Shown here: in pieces, positions 37,796 to 50,548 of the stretch
Layout of the letters: each line of letters starts with the position of its first letter
Numbering within the stretch: the stretch's first letter is position 1
Assembly: GCA_008508345.1 (NCBI GenBank)
Contig: QNGE01000112.1
Coordinates: 75,161 to 139,160 of the forward strand
Origin: Paragonimus westermani
Taxonomy: Eukaryota; Platyhelminthes; Trematoda; Plagiorchiida; Troglotrematidae
Direction: 5' to 3'
DNA length: 64,000 nucleotides
Program-made: the position numbers and the translations under genes
The notes under the pieces: model-generated
Seen by the model: the letters and a program-made list of their open reading frames with translations, nothing else
What the model was told of the DNA's origin: nothing
Database searches by the model: none

Positions 37796-40766
37796 GTAAT
37801 GCGTATGGTTGATTCGACTGAAATTCAGTCCACGTAGTGCGCCATACTGTGTTACGCTAGTTGCATCTGAAATATTTAATGTGTGCTATCAGTCACATCC
37901 ACTCGTGCGTGAATCTAAAGCCGTCAGATCATATCAAAAGAAAACAGAATTACTACACAATAACTTCACTCATCAACGGCAGTAAAATCGAGCTTTCCGA
38001 CTTCATTTGACCAGCTAAATTTTATCCTGATTGCTGTACTACACCTTCATATTCGATTGGATCAATTCCATTCACAAATCTTGGGGTTAGAGCATGCCAT
38101 TCGAGCAAGGCTGAACGAACAGTCTATCACAATACAAACGCCAAAAACGACCAGGAATGCTGTTCATTATGTACCGATCGGAGCTCAAATTACTCACCAC
38201 TTGTGTATTTGCTCACATTATCATGAGAGATCCACTTCGATTTCCGTGTTGCAATTTATTTGCACTTCTTTCGTTGTTTGAACTAGCTAGATTGGGAGAT
38301 TTCTTAGCCGTATGCAGGGGTCTCGCAGCTCTCAATATGTGAGATAACTCAATGATGTACGCTGAACTATTCTGAACAGTGATGGTTTTATGAACACTCG
38401 AGAATTTTCAGGTTAGCTCACCTACCAGCTTTCAACCCAACTATATATTTCCAGGTTCTTCAAAGGTTGAATTCTTCATTTCTGCGAGTGATTACACTCA
38501 ATCTAATACATACTTTAACGGAAACAGGAAGGTAAGTTACTGTACATGCGTCAGTTTGCATGCCATAATTCAGGTGAAAAACAAAGTCCAAATTTTACAC
38601 TATTTGGCGTCATTCTGGTGCAGACTGAATGACACCTCCACGAATTGTGTGCATATATAACTGGCTAAAAATGTGGACGAGCAATCAATAGTTGGATGTA
38701 AACGAGGAGGGGGGTGAGACGATATCTACGCTGTGATTACACATCGCTTCATTCTAAGCAGATTACGTCATGTTAAAACCTAATGATTTATAGTAATCCA
38801 TCCAACAGTAAGTGTACGATCACTGTTGCTCCAGTGTAGCATATTACGTAATTTCAAACACCACAAATCATATGGTAGGTAACAGCTGCCTAATGAATAA
38901 AGGATACGGATGGAGACAGAAAATATTCATAGGTTAATTATAACCATGATGATGAACAGAGGACATGAAAAAACGAATGCTATCAATATATCCACAAATT
39001 TCTCGAACATGTCTCATCAGGCAAGTGACTCAAACTGTCAGCGTATTATACGTCACGTATTATATATGTCACATATTATATGAGGACAATCACGATATAT
39101 TAAGGTTTTTGATACGAATGGTTGACATCGGATTGTTCGAGATGTGCTTCACATCAAACCTGCAGAAAGTTTAAACTTAGTTTCCCGGAGGACAATGCCT
39201 GATTGATTCTGATATCTATAGTGCTGTATATGCGTGCTTTATGGTTGAGGATTTCGTTCGAACAAAGAACCATTTCAGTGTTAACTAACACCGGGAACCT
39301 TAATGCAGTGGACACAGTGATTACCACTCCTTGACCGTTTATGTTACCACCGGATGTTGTCTTTACAATTCAAATTGGTCGGCTTTCATGTCTGCTACTG
39401 CTGTTTATTTGAATCCAATCATAAAAGTACGTAGAAGAATATACTAACAATACATAGGTGGGTTTAAGTGGTCTATTTTCGTCATGCACGTAATTCGCAG
39501 AGAATAATCGGAGCACAGTATTCCAGTAGACTGAATCTAATATCTGATATGGGTTATACAGATGTACAAATTGGTTATATCAACCATATATCATAAACCT
39601 TTTGCCATAGGCGTCTGCGTGAAGTAAAAAACAATTTTTCTTCCGGGATGCTTTGTGACACATTCTTCTTCAAAAATCTGCAACATTCTTGTACAACCCG
39701 TATAACAAAGTGTGACCAGGACAAACCTTGAATGCACTTCGTCAGAAACGGCACTATATTTTTGATATTCCTGATAGGTAAACTGACGTTCGAAAATGCT
39801 TTAAATAAATATCAAATTAGTGAGCCTCAACTCATAAAATCGATCAGAATATTGTGAATCTGAAACATAGCAGTGTGCATGGTGTGGTTAGTAAGAACAA
39901 GTTAAATTTTACCGCAAAAATTACAAACATGGCATTGTTCTATGTAGTCTTTAGAAAACTGCTCTTCGGAAGAAAAACATGTTACTGGCAATGAAAAAAC
40001 AAGCCAGTTTATTCTACGTGTGATTCTTAATATTTATTTGCAGATAAAAAGCACACTATAGACTGACTTATACGAGCATTAACGCGATTGCACTCCGGAT
40101 CATCTTATGTAAATTAGCTCCATATTCAGGTGTAACCAAATTTCTTATCCAATATCTTATTGCATGCAGGCAGGAACCCAATTGTATACGAAGGAAAAGC
40201 CTGTGATTTGACACACCGCATGGAAGATAGAGGTGTTTCACTCTGCTAAACATTTATGGATACTTGGTTGCTGTCAACATGCTGTCACATGAGATGATCG
40301 ATATATATGTGAGTATATTTTTATTCACAAGAACTACAAATCCGCACCACTTAATTCAGTGGAGCATCCAGAGTAATTACGCATACAAAATATACCATTC
40401 TGCGTGCAGATATATGACTTCAGTATGTTTAATGCCGCAGAAATAGCCAATATCGTTTGGTCAAACACGTAACGTGCGAAATGTCTACGTTGTTCTTAAG
40501 AAAAGCTGGCAGTACGACGAATATTTGCTAGGTATTAGAGAAGCTTAACTCTTTGCAATTCAATTATTTTGGAACCACTGAACAGTGGACAATAAGCAAA
40601 CATCTACTTCGAACCACCTGTTCACATGCACTACAGTTCAGAACAGTATTTGAAGTGAACAAGGGTAACATCGATTACTCGAGAGCCAGTATGAACAGAG
40701 GCATGCTTCTCAAAAAGTTGAGCTGCTTGCATCCGGGATACCGTCCTAAAAAGTGATGAGGTTTCA

Positions 40767-41700
40767 TTATTGCTTTGCAATGTAAAGACTGCTGAACCTA
40801 GTCGTCAAATGGCAAGGATTAAAACTGAAACCGACGGAGTCGACCCGGGCACCAAACATACATACTAACCGCTTCTTCCTTGGTGTGGGACGACCAGAGC
40901 GAACATCAAAATCGCCCGCTAGTGTGATAATGCGTGAGTGTTTTTTCGGCCTCGGAATGTTAACGGGGGCGTTGGAGACGTGTACTTGGTTGCATTCAGA
41001 CGGTTGTCCCTTGAAACGTACATCTAGGTAATGAATATACGGTACTTTTCTCATTTGGGTCAGCAGGCTTTAACTGAAATGTTGAGTCTGATAGTAAGTA
41101 AGCCACCGTTCACTGGGATATATTGAAGCACATATTGTTGCGCTCTAGACGCCGGTCCAATTTCCACTCAAGTTAGACCACCAAGTTGAGCGTTGGTATC
41201 ACCAGAGACCCTGCAGGTTAGCACCAGTGATCAGAGGTGATCGAATCGTAGACTCATTTCTTCCAAAGATGCGGCCCACATCATACAGCAGAATTCAGGG
41301 TGACTTGGCGTGGCTACCTGCTGTTTAGCCTATCGGAGAGTGCTGACATTGAATGCGACGTAGTTTGCAAGTTGACCTGGCCTCAGAAAACCACTATCAC
41401 CCGAGGGCACGTGAAAGGTACAAAACTTGGGTCAAAACAAAAAGAGAATATCATAACAGGTGAACAGTGTCGCCGCAGGAAGAACGACAACATCTGATAC
41501 TTCCTGATCATTTACGCCGCGGAGGTGGGTTGGTGTGAGAGATCCAGTCCGGAATATCTGAGTCCGACTTCTGACCTCCGATACAACAGAACACAGGGTT
41601 TCTTGGAAGGAAACCTCAAGAACCAGTAAGTCATGATTGTGACCCTCTTGGCATTGAGAGACTTGCTTAGCTGTAGTCACTGTTGCATGCAGTGGATGTA
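40767..41700 (-). mobile_element. Decayed LINE endonuclease (APE-type) region
   Basis: On the minus strand a broken reading frame runs: LANYVAFNVSTLR with later KQQVA (the common element start AFNVRTL...GQQAALA), then YIPVNGGLLTIRLN (IPVNSRLCAVRL in relatives), then IITLAGDFDVRSGRPTP with LVCMFGARVDS (relatives: VLAGDFNAQVGR...GRFG). GDF(N/D) is the catalytic GDFN segment of the endonuclease/phosphatase fold. Here the catalytic asparagine is aspartate. Stops and missing segments (between the IPVN and GDFD parts) show a dead copy. It is the same element type as, but not continuous with, the RT fragment at 1-676. Confidence 0.7.
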
Positions 41701-43499
41701 TTCGAAATTACACCAGGCTTCCAAACGACACCGGATACTTTGCGACCTTAGTCGATAGTACGTTCACTGTCACGGTCAGCCACTGGGCAATCACAGTGGT
41801 CTTTGCCTGAAGGTACTCTTCTTAACCCCTCTCCTGACTCCTTATTCGAATAACAGCGGTGCCATTACCACGAAAAATATTGCTACCGTTTGCCCATAGG
41901 ATCGTGCCTCGCTACCTAAGCACCCCTACATGGTAAGTAGTGTGACGTACAACCCTACGTCTGACTTCGTCTGACTGCTTCTCTTTCCGGTGTCTGGCAA
42001 TTCTGCACCCGAATGGACCAAAGCCCTAGTGGACATAGCCCGCCGTATCGATACAGTACACAAGCCGGACCACCGCATCAAGGTAGCAGTATAGATCAGG
42101 GACATAATTGATTACATAAAATGCATCATCCAGAAGTCAAATCCGCTGCTGCACTCATAAAACGATATGACAAATGAAACAGGTAGCATGTACGGAAGCC
42201 CTCAGTGTGCAGCATTGTCACACCTGAGCTCCTGACGACAATTCGTGCATTTTTACTGTAAGCCGATACGGCCTCTGTAATCAATACTTTTGTAGTTCGC
42301 CGTTACCCTAAGTTAATGACTGATGACAAAAGCGCAACTAAGGGCCCCCTAACTAAAACATTGATAAAACACGTGTTCAATTGACCAAGTCATGCCGATT
42401 TATTTCACTTTGTATGTAAGCGAAAAGCCGAGGATAATAAACAAGAAATTGATTGGACTGTGATGGAGGCCTTAAGTTTTTATCAAGCTTTACAAAATAT
42501 ATTTTTCATCGAAATAATTCGATGTCTCTACGATTAATCGGAAGCGTTACAAAGTCAGCACTCTGGTATGCAACTTGCTCTGTTGAATCTAATTTCGAGA
42601 AATTTCCGCAAATGCACTCTGTTGTGCCGTCGTCTCAGATACGCCTCGCAATTATTTAGCCAAGCCACACGAACAATGTGGTACACACGTGACGGTTGCA
42701 ATTCAGATAAACGGGAGTGACTGTGGAGAAAATGCATATGAAATGGGTTTCACGTTTGTGTTTTTAACTAAGCACTTCATAACAGGGGCAAAGCCTTCGG
42801 GAACCACAGCTGTGCCAACTTGATAAATCTACAACAGCGTAAACGAAACTGTGTAAAGACTAATACCAAGCATACGTCTTCAAAGAGAGTTGAAACTGGT
42901 TCACACCGACCGAAGCTTTACTTCTTGCAGACTGTGCACACCACACATCAAATTGTGCAATCCTCAATGTCCAATTTACGCCCTACGCAACAAGGAAGTG
43001 TTCCCCACACATTCTTGTTCAGTACGGATAAAAACGCTACTCCGAAAAAGGTTTCTTCAAGCAGCTGCTATCCAAATGTCCACTGGTTTTATCGTCACGT
43101 CACAATTCTTGCTGAGGCGACTTGCACGCAGATTTTGCCTCACCACGCACAGCAATCAGGCATAACATAACACAGTTATTTGCTTGTAGAAGTTACCATA
43201 CAACCAAGTATAGGTCAAAAAATAAGCTTGCATCTCTGGATATTTCACCTAATCTAAGCCGGAACTAGACTGAATTCGTTGCGCGGTAGTTGCAAACTTT
43301 ACTGATCGGTGACCCAAACCGGATTACGCCCAGTTGAAGCAGTTACTAGGAACAACGTGTCTTGGATATGGAACGCTTCCAGAAGAGAGAAAAAACATTT
43401 TGTCGGTGAAGATTTTAGTCCTGGATAGGAGGGTATTTTAGATGGAAAATCTTTTCCGAAACACTGAGTTCAATTTAACCACCACATCATAGCAGAAAG
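41701..43499. other. Unassigned sequence
   Basis: A piece at about 42005-42100 (WTKALVDIARRIDTVHKPDH in one frame) looks once-coding but has a stop soon after and no family I know. Two overlapping same-strand frames at 42820-43170 are probably spurious. Nothing else is recognised. Confidence 0.35.
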
Positions 43500-44535
43500 A
43501 AGATATAAATTGCGACATGTTAACATTTCATTTATTCATATCAATCACGAAGGTAAAACAGGCCAGTTATATACATCATATAGATAAGGACAAACAGGGA
43601 CTAGACACACATGCAGGTACGTCAATTATTAAGTTATCATGACCACGACAACCCGACAGGTTGCTTCAACCACTTCTGTCCACAAAACGCCGGTTGGTAA
43701 GTTCGAATGAGCATTGCTTTGCAGAAAGCTAACAAATTCGGCTTTCGGTTGCACAATATATTGAATGGGCTCAATGGATCAAATTAATGACCTGTTGTCA
43801 TGAGGCGTTTATCAACCGATGACGTTGGATTTCTAGTAGTCACTGCAACAAGTTGCGGCTGGTGCGTCATCTGTGTTTTCGCCCACTTCCGGATGTGTTC
43901 GGCGACTCGCTGTGCTAGTTGTCGGTCTGTTCTGCCTATGTAAACGTCACTGCAACTGCAAGTGAACTGGTGCACCAAATGGGAGACAGAACACTGACAA
44001 ACTACTGTCCGCGATCGTGGAGAACTGGTCGTCTGGTGGTTTGAAATAAGCGCAACTTTGCAGCCGCATACTTCCGAGCCAGATCAGACTTTAATTTTTA
44101 CTTCATGTCGTTCGCTAGATGATCACCCTTGATTGACAAGAATAGAACTTCCTTCTTTCGAGCCATTGGTATAGTCTAAGTGCTCTACTTCACCATGTTT
44201 TGTGCCTCAAAGAATTTATCGGGGTATCCATTTGTTAGTAAAGTTTGTCTCAACAACTCCTGTTCTGTCTTCAGAGTATCCGGGGTACAAATACGCTTGG
44301 TTCTATGAAACAGTGTCTTAACTAAACCCCGTTTGTATGCAATAGGAGCAAAACTGGGAAGTTGCAGATATTGACCACCTCAAGTCACTTTGCGGTGAAC
44401 CGTGCGTCGTAAAGCATCAACTTTACGTCTAGTAATGAGTACATTCAAGAAGAGTGTACTATTGTTAGACTCAACTTCGTGAGGTAAAGATAGGTTGAGG
44501 TGAATATTACTGAGAAAGTTAAGAAACAAGTCATA
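43500..44535 (-). mobile_element. Decayed Penelope-like retroelement (RT C-terminus, GIY-YIG, 3' region)
   Basis: On the minus strand from about 44535 the translation shows the Penelope RT tail: LFLNVLITRRKVDALRRTVH, then GGQYLQLPSFAPIAYKRG, LVKTLFHRTKRICTPDTLK and NGYPDKFFEAQ. A GIY-YIG endonuclease follows at 43978-43787: VHQFTCSCSDVYIGRTDRQL, then QRVAEHIRKW. Several stops and a frame change show it is dead. The catalytic palm (YVDD) part is not visible, and a SINE lies next to the upstream limit (44609-45039). The 43500-43780 stretch resembles the arms of the 16.4-17.8-kb inverted repeat and is probably the element's 3' region. Confidence 0.8.
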
Positions 44536-44608
44536 ATGGATAACAGATGCACAGAATACAGTAATGCTGATAAATTAGTTTTGAGCATATTCTTACTAAA
44601 ATTAAAAT

Positions 44609-45039
44609 TACTGATGAGTAGTCGGGGATTTGGTTTATTTTCAAGTTGACCATCACTCATATTTGATCGCAGCCTACGCATTCAAGTAGACCTTCCTCTA
44701 ATCTCGGGGTTATCGACTGGAGCTAACAGGCAGTAATTGTATCTCCTCTCGAGACGATCGGGCAACCTGATCATTGCTCACAACCGAGAGTGGTTGAGCG
44801 TTCAGATTGGATAAGTCTGTCGTGCCTAATGTGAGGTCAATGGCGCAGTGGTCAACACGGTTGACGCATGATTGAAATGGTCGGAGTTCAAATCCCGGCC
44901 GTGGCAGAATATGCACTACTGACGAGCTTTATTAAGGAGCAAAACTCGAGTCTAGTGCTTGTTTTCGAAAGAGGCTGGCTGGAAAGTATATCTGAATTCG
45001 AAGGCTTCTATCGAATATGAGTGATGGTCAACTTGAAGT
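44609..45039 (+). mobile_element. SINE insertion: antisense 3' end joined to a full sense SINE
   Basis: TAAAATTAAAAT flanks both sides (44597-44608 and 45040-45051). The first about 90 bp are the reverse complement of the SINE 3' end (CTGATGAGTAGTCGGGGATT...GACCATCACTCATATTTGAT). From about 44700 a full sense SINE follows: head, A box TGGCGCAGTGGT (44841-44852), B box AGTTCAAATCC (44885-44895), mutated ribozyme (44913-44958), and tail to GGTCAACTTGAAG. One duplication pair around two opposed segments shows a single event. It sits beside the Penelope relic and appears to be younger than it. Confidence 0.9.
44913..44958 (+). ncRNA. Hammerhead relic lacking G12
   Basis: Stem I GCACTA/TAGTGC is perfect, CTGACGA is intact, and stem II GCTTT-ATTAA-GGAGC pairs with two G/U. 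Stem III ACTC/GAGT is intact and C17 is 44952. Only G12 is lost: AAAA replaces GAAA (A at 44941). The fold should form but cleavage should be abolished. It shares the ATTAA loop and A12 with the 34.4-kb copy, marking a subfamily. Confidence 0.85.
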
Positions 45040-46564
45040 TAAAATTAAAATGTCTACCCTAAAAGGTTTATAGAATACCGTTTTGAGAAAGGGTTCACAC
45101 AAAACCGCTCTTTAGGTGTAAATAAGTGTGCTTCGGGCAATGTAAAAATGGACAAATTAGGCTATATGATCGGGTATTGCGGATGAATTATTTATACTTT
45201 CTCGGAACTACATGTCGTCAGTCAGAAAAGGTCAGTCTGTCAGTGGCCGTTTCCACTGTATCCACCAATCTATATGTAACTGTGGCAGAGGTTACAAAGC
45301 CATAGTTTCCTAGTTGCTGAGACCCTGATCTTTTAATACACCATCTCCCTGCGCGTTAACAAATGTTTTCCTTGTACCATTGCGGTAACGGTAGTGATCG
45401 ACATTCTCAATTGTTACTCTTATTGCATTTATTCAGTAGTCTATCTGATAGTTCGCGGATCCAGCTTTATAAATAATCGGTCGTTCTCATTAAATCTGTT
45501 GCTTCCTCAACCGTGGTCATTCTATAGTAAATGTTTTTCTGGTGGTCACAGTATGATTTGATCATTTTTGCTTTTCAACAGAATCGACAGAACTACTCAC
45601 AGGTGTGTCCAATTAACCAAGTAACTCTCTTTTCAGAATTAAAAACACCTCACTCGTTCTAGGTGTTTGCTTTATGTACCTAATCGTTTGACCTAGTTTT
45701 CAAAGCTAACACATTGTTCTAATTCTCGCATTGTCCCGTCTTAACTAACATCACATACTCAACGTGATTTATACTAGAAGATTTCGATTAGACTGTCCTC
45801 ACCCCTCGAAACCAAAGGTGGTGAATGCTATTAACACAAGAGGACGAAAAATTGGGTTGCATCGATTAAAGGTGTGACCAGTGTACACATTTTGTTGTTG
45901 TTGCAACTAACAAGCGTTTTTAGTTCATAGAGAATTCACAGAACTTTCTGTCGTTAGTCAGTTGACGAAAGAATCGAAGCCGTTATTAGTCAATGTTTAT
46001 CTCTAATCGAGAAGTAAATTCTTAACTTAGATCAGACCGGTGAACTGACGCCTATTTTCCGAGGGTATTTTCAAAGGGTGGATCCGACAAAAACAGATCT
46101 GCGATATTGCATCGTCCAGGGGAAAGAGCTCAGGCAGCTATCTCTCGGAAATGTCAGCACCTGTTTCTGTCCTCATCTTACATTGAAAATAGTCTTTGCA
46201 TTGAATACATTCTCGTAGAAAAACACATTTTTAATGTGTGATTGCACTAAGTATGCTGAGGTGGGGATAACCATCCACATGAAATATAGGTGCATTCAGT
46301 TTCATGTGACTGTTAATAGTATAACACTGCCTTATTAACGAGGAAGTTTGTTTGGTTCACTTCAGTTACATTGGAAAAAGCGCTGCGGCAGTAAATATCA
46401 TGTCTAAATTCAGCATCATCTTCTAACTGTTTGATTATTTTTTATGCATGTGGAGTGAACGGTTAATTATCTTTCCGCAGTGATACAGGAATGACCTAAA
46501 TTAGTGAGTAGCACATCCCCTTGTGTGATTTTCAAATTTTTTGTTTCTTTGGACACTCACTTAG

Positions 46565-46683
46565 TGTGTGCATATTACTCTCCAACTGAAGCAGTGGAAG
46601 TCACCAATCATTGTACCGAATTCAACCCGAGTGAAATCGTTGATTTCCTGGTGAAGCGTGCGATGACTTTCTCGAACAAACTG
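46565..46683 (+). CDS. Candidate internal exon of an unknown gene
   Basis: A long T-rich tract ends in CACTTAG at 46564. The following 119 bp are open (CAYYSPTEAVEVTNHCTEFN, then PSEIVDFLVKRAMTFSNKL) and end at CTG before GTAATA (46684). Composition looks coding: a balanced, mostly amphipathic peptide. I recognise no family, and no partner exon was found. The frame stays open past the donor to 46752, so the boundary is uncertain. Confidence 0.25.
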
Positions 46684-49600
46684 GTAATATCCAGCGAACA
46701 GCTGCATGGAGCTAGTCTGGATGAAGTAGGAATTTGTCTGTGCATAATTTAACGCATTTTACACAGGCATTACACTCTATTGAGACTGTTTTCTGTTTTT
46801 CAAAAACCATGTTGACCGGTAGTGAGGAAAAAAACGGGTTGACAGTGCGTTCAAGTCTTGACATAAAGCGTATGGGCAAGAGTGTAAATAAAACGAACGA
46901 AACGATTAGTTACACAGATAGCTTCTTTTCTCTGTACATACCGACAGCAAATACAGCAGTGTAAATAAATATTACAGATATGATGGCCCAAAAGCCTGGG
47001 GAGTTTGTGAGATTCACTCTCATGGAACCTGATTCCCTCACAGCTAAAATAAAATCCTGACTACGCGACACTTTTAAAGTTTATTCTGGGTAAACGTTGT
47101 ATTACACGAAAACGCTAAGGCCTGTGAATGTTTGCGGGATATAAATGAGTTTTTGCTAAATTTCAGCGGGATCATAACGATCCAAAATAATGTTTGAAGA
47201 AAGTGTGTTTTCAGGTAAGTCGCAGACCAGATGACAAACTACTACGATTTACGCGTAGTGGGCAACATGTGCACTTTTGAAGTTCTGTTCAGTGTATCAT
47301 AAGAGATGCTGAACGCAATGCCAAGAAACAAGGTACGATGGCTGTGGGTGCATAATCTTTACACAACAGACAAGCAAACTGGTAAAAACTTTAGAGGTGA
47401 ACAAAATATCGCTTTCCCATAAGCTTTCCGCTAAAACTGGATAGAACGGCGATTTCTCTTAGTCAGAACATCCAGCGATTTGCAATCATCAGGGAATTCC
47501 CTACATTACGGAAATGCAAGGCAATATGGCCTTGAAGAGCACTGTGTGAACAAAACATGTTCACTTCTGGTATTATTCAACGTGTTCTTTATGTAACACT
47601 TCCTGATGATAAGAAACTTACTGTACCTAAAAACAGATTCTTTGATGTATAGCGCTTTCCTGAGATTTTCTATTTTGAATAACTTCAGTGTGCTAAAGGT
47701 TAGAGGAGAGCAAATTACCATATGGTGGTGAGCAACTGAATATGCGCTTCTTCATCGGAGTGATTACGTTTTGCGAAGTACAATTTTCACGTCAGAGTCC
47801 CTGCACAGTAACGCTGTATTACAGATAACAGGATTCATATAATAGGATGAACAGCCGTGAAGCCGTTTATCTGACACGGTAACAAATCATTGATTTCATC
47901 AGTCTTTGTCAGTCGAAACAGACATAGCAGGTTCGCGTTTGATATTTTAAAAAACTGATCTTAATGCTCTAAATATGTAATTCTGTTTAAACCTTCTTCA
48001 ATCTGCCTATATGGGACAGAATGCTGCTGGTAGCGTGGAATATCTATTTCCACATCATCATACAGCATCATCTTCCTTGTAAATCAGGTGGTCATTATGC
48101 TGACCGTTCTCATTCATTTGCCAAAGTTGTACATAGGAATAAACAAGAGGCTACAAAAGATTCCCGTATTAAATGGGGCAGATAAATGTGTGAAATACAA
48201 TAAAATACCAATCGTACCTGAAAAGGTCGTGTTGAGAGCTCATACAAACAAAAAGTGCCTCAACACCTACATATGCTGGGATAAAAATGCGCATTCTGTA
48301 ATTAATCCTCAGCTACTCCACATGGCAGATCATTCTCATTCCAACCAACCAACGAATAAATTTCAATCGTCTACGAAGTAGCCCCAGCAAACGGAGGCCT
48401 CGTTTTAACCACGTCAATCTCTAGGAACATAATGAATGCCAAATTTCTATGTTTGATGTCCAGAAATGCACTCAGCGTACACCACTTTACTAAGATCGGT
48501 TTGAACGAGATACAGTCCATGACCACGCAGACAGTAATTACCATTCTGACAGAACCATTTTTTAGTCTGTAAACAACAACGCTCTGAAACGAATCACTCC
48601 CTGATTCTCGGAGAGAAGCTGCCGTGAAGCAAGGTGTTAAGGAAAGTAAATGCTAATCCCGTGCCCAATTCTCGTTTATTGAACGCAAAACTAATGGTGC
48701 ATTTGTTGAAACACGTCATCCTTACTCAGTTCACATTCTCTTGCTGTAGTATTCTGCCAACTGAGCCACGCATAAAGTAGGCGTTAACTTCACGAACATT
48801 CTGAAAGAGGTAACGTCAGTGAGTTCAATTCAAGAAAAATCTTTGGGTTTTTTCAGGGGTTGGGCCAAGTTTTCGCAGACTTCCAATAGAAAATTTCGGA
48901 ACGCATGACATCTAATCTTTTGGTTTTGCGCAGGATTACATTCTATTCTGACTATGAACTTTTGGAGTGAAAATTGAATAAACCCCTTTATTTCTCTTCC
49001 AGGAGTTCTCACAGATTTCTCAAGCGTCCATATTTTATGATTTAATATTTGTACCTTGCGTCGATGACCGTCACAACGTAACATTAAACAGCACTGTCGT
49101 TTACAGCGATGATTCGAAAACCGGTTAACCAAAAAAGGATCACGACGAGATAAAGGTCCGAACAAACAATGGGAATCTTCTGTTCACCTATCAATCGGCA
49201 GAAACCCTGAACTGTTTTATTGCCTCACAGTGCGCATAAATCGATATCACGGTAATCGATCTACGGAAAAACTACTTTCCTTACGACTGTTTAACTTTTC
49301 TAAGAATGAAGGCAGCACAGTTGTTTGCATCATTTGATATGATCAAATGGATATTCATGACATGAGTGAAACGGTTTATCGTGTGGGTTGAATTGGACTG
49401 CTACTTTTATAAGTAAAACAGGTTGGTTACAAGGGACTAATAACATAAAATCATTATTTGGCGCGTACAACAGTTAGCTAACAAAATGGTAGCTGATTCA
49501 AGAGAGTCCAGTTACGCTTTGATTTAGATTGTTTGATGTCTACCTACACAAATACAGGGAAGTCTACACAAGGACTTAATCCTCAAACAGTTTTTCTTCA

Positions 49601-49879
49601 TTATCAGCCTCATAAAGAGAATCAGTTATTTTGTGGTGACAGGCTTACGATAACCAGCTTTATGTGCTCCTCCGGACAACAGCTGTTTCTTTGCAGACCA
49701 CAATAACGCTGTTTTCGTTTACTTCAATGCTGACACCGTAATCGGCTGCGGGTAATGTGATTTTCGTGGTGAAGTGACTCAGAATCTTCATCCGTAAACG
49801 TCGAATCGTTCTTATTACTTGTGAACTCAGTGAGAACAACTGAAAACTGTACAGGCAACTATTGGTTGGTGGCAGGTCT

Positions 49880-50000
49880 CGATTTAAAACCGATTTTCTT
49901 AATCTGTCGCTAAAGAAAGGAAGGACGAAACAGGGTCTTGCTCTTGTTAGAACAAGTCAGTAACGCACGCTCCTGCTACGATCAGTACCTGGAGATTGGT
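49880..50000 (-). mobile_element. Old SINE relic, minus half of a pair
   Basis: On the minus strand, GCGTTACTGACTTGTTCTAA, then CAAGAGCAAGACCCTGTTTC keeps the layout of stem I, CTGAC, stem II, GCAA. It is much diverged. Confidence 0.4.
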
Positions 50001-50114
50001 TATAGTTCTCAAAAATAATGGTGAACATTGCCGACGGACAGATTTGGTCCACGGTACAGAGAACGTCAGGTAGATTCAAGGAGGCTTGTGATAAATGAGC
50101 TTGCTTCATGAGAA

Positions 50115-50235
50115 CGTGGACGGAAATTCAAATTCTTTTCTTGTCAAGGTCATGTGCTGATGGTAAACTCTAACAAGAGCGAATCTCTAGTTAGGTGCTG
50201 CTGTTAAGAGGATATTTGAAAATGTGAGTTTAAAT
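50115..50235 (+). mobile_element. Old SINE relic, plus half of a pair
   Basis: A B-box-like AAATTCAAATTC is followed by TGCTGATGGTAAACTCTAAC, AAGAGCGAATCTCTAGTTAG and GTGCTGCTGTTAAGAGG. The hammerhead order is visible, with CTCT/AGAG of stem II kept. It faces the minus relic at 49.9 kb. Confidence 0.45.
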
Positions 50236-50548
50236 TCAAGAGCTACACTCACTCAATTTATATGCACAAACTCACGGACTACCTGTGAGTAACTTTTACG
50301 CTTTAAGTGTTTGCGCTTACGACCAGAATTCATGTCCTCTCTTATTGTTTACCGTGCGGGATGCTGAATAAACGGAGCATACGGAAGACAGTGAATTCAT
50401 CTAGACCTCTTTAAGGATAGAAGCCTTTGCTTACCAGAAATTTTCATAGTAAGCTTACTCACTAGTTCTAGCACCACAGAAGCCTATAACAGGAGTAGCA
50501 CAAAAACGTGCGTGTACTGTGTTGCAGTATGCAAACAGATCCTTCACT

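Larger units (their letters stand above)
34744..40766. other. Gene-poor sequence with SINE relics
   Basis: It contains the SINE relics listed at 35.3-35.8 and 37.7 kb. Other frames are short and unmatched, with no splice-site pairing that makes a convincing exon. Confidence 0.45.
45052..50548. other. Gene-poor sequence
   Basis: Contains one candidate exon (46565-46683) and SINE relics near 49.9-50.2 kb. Other frames are short and unmatched. Confidence 0.45.

Noticed and set aside
42820..43170. 116-codon frame as a gene
   Set aside because: A second frame on the same strand is open over the same stretch and neither has a recognisable domain.
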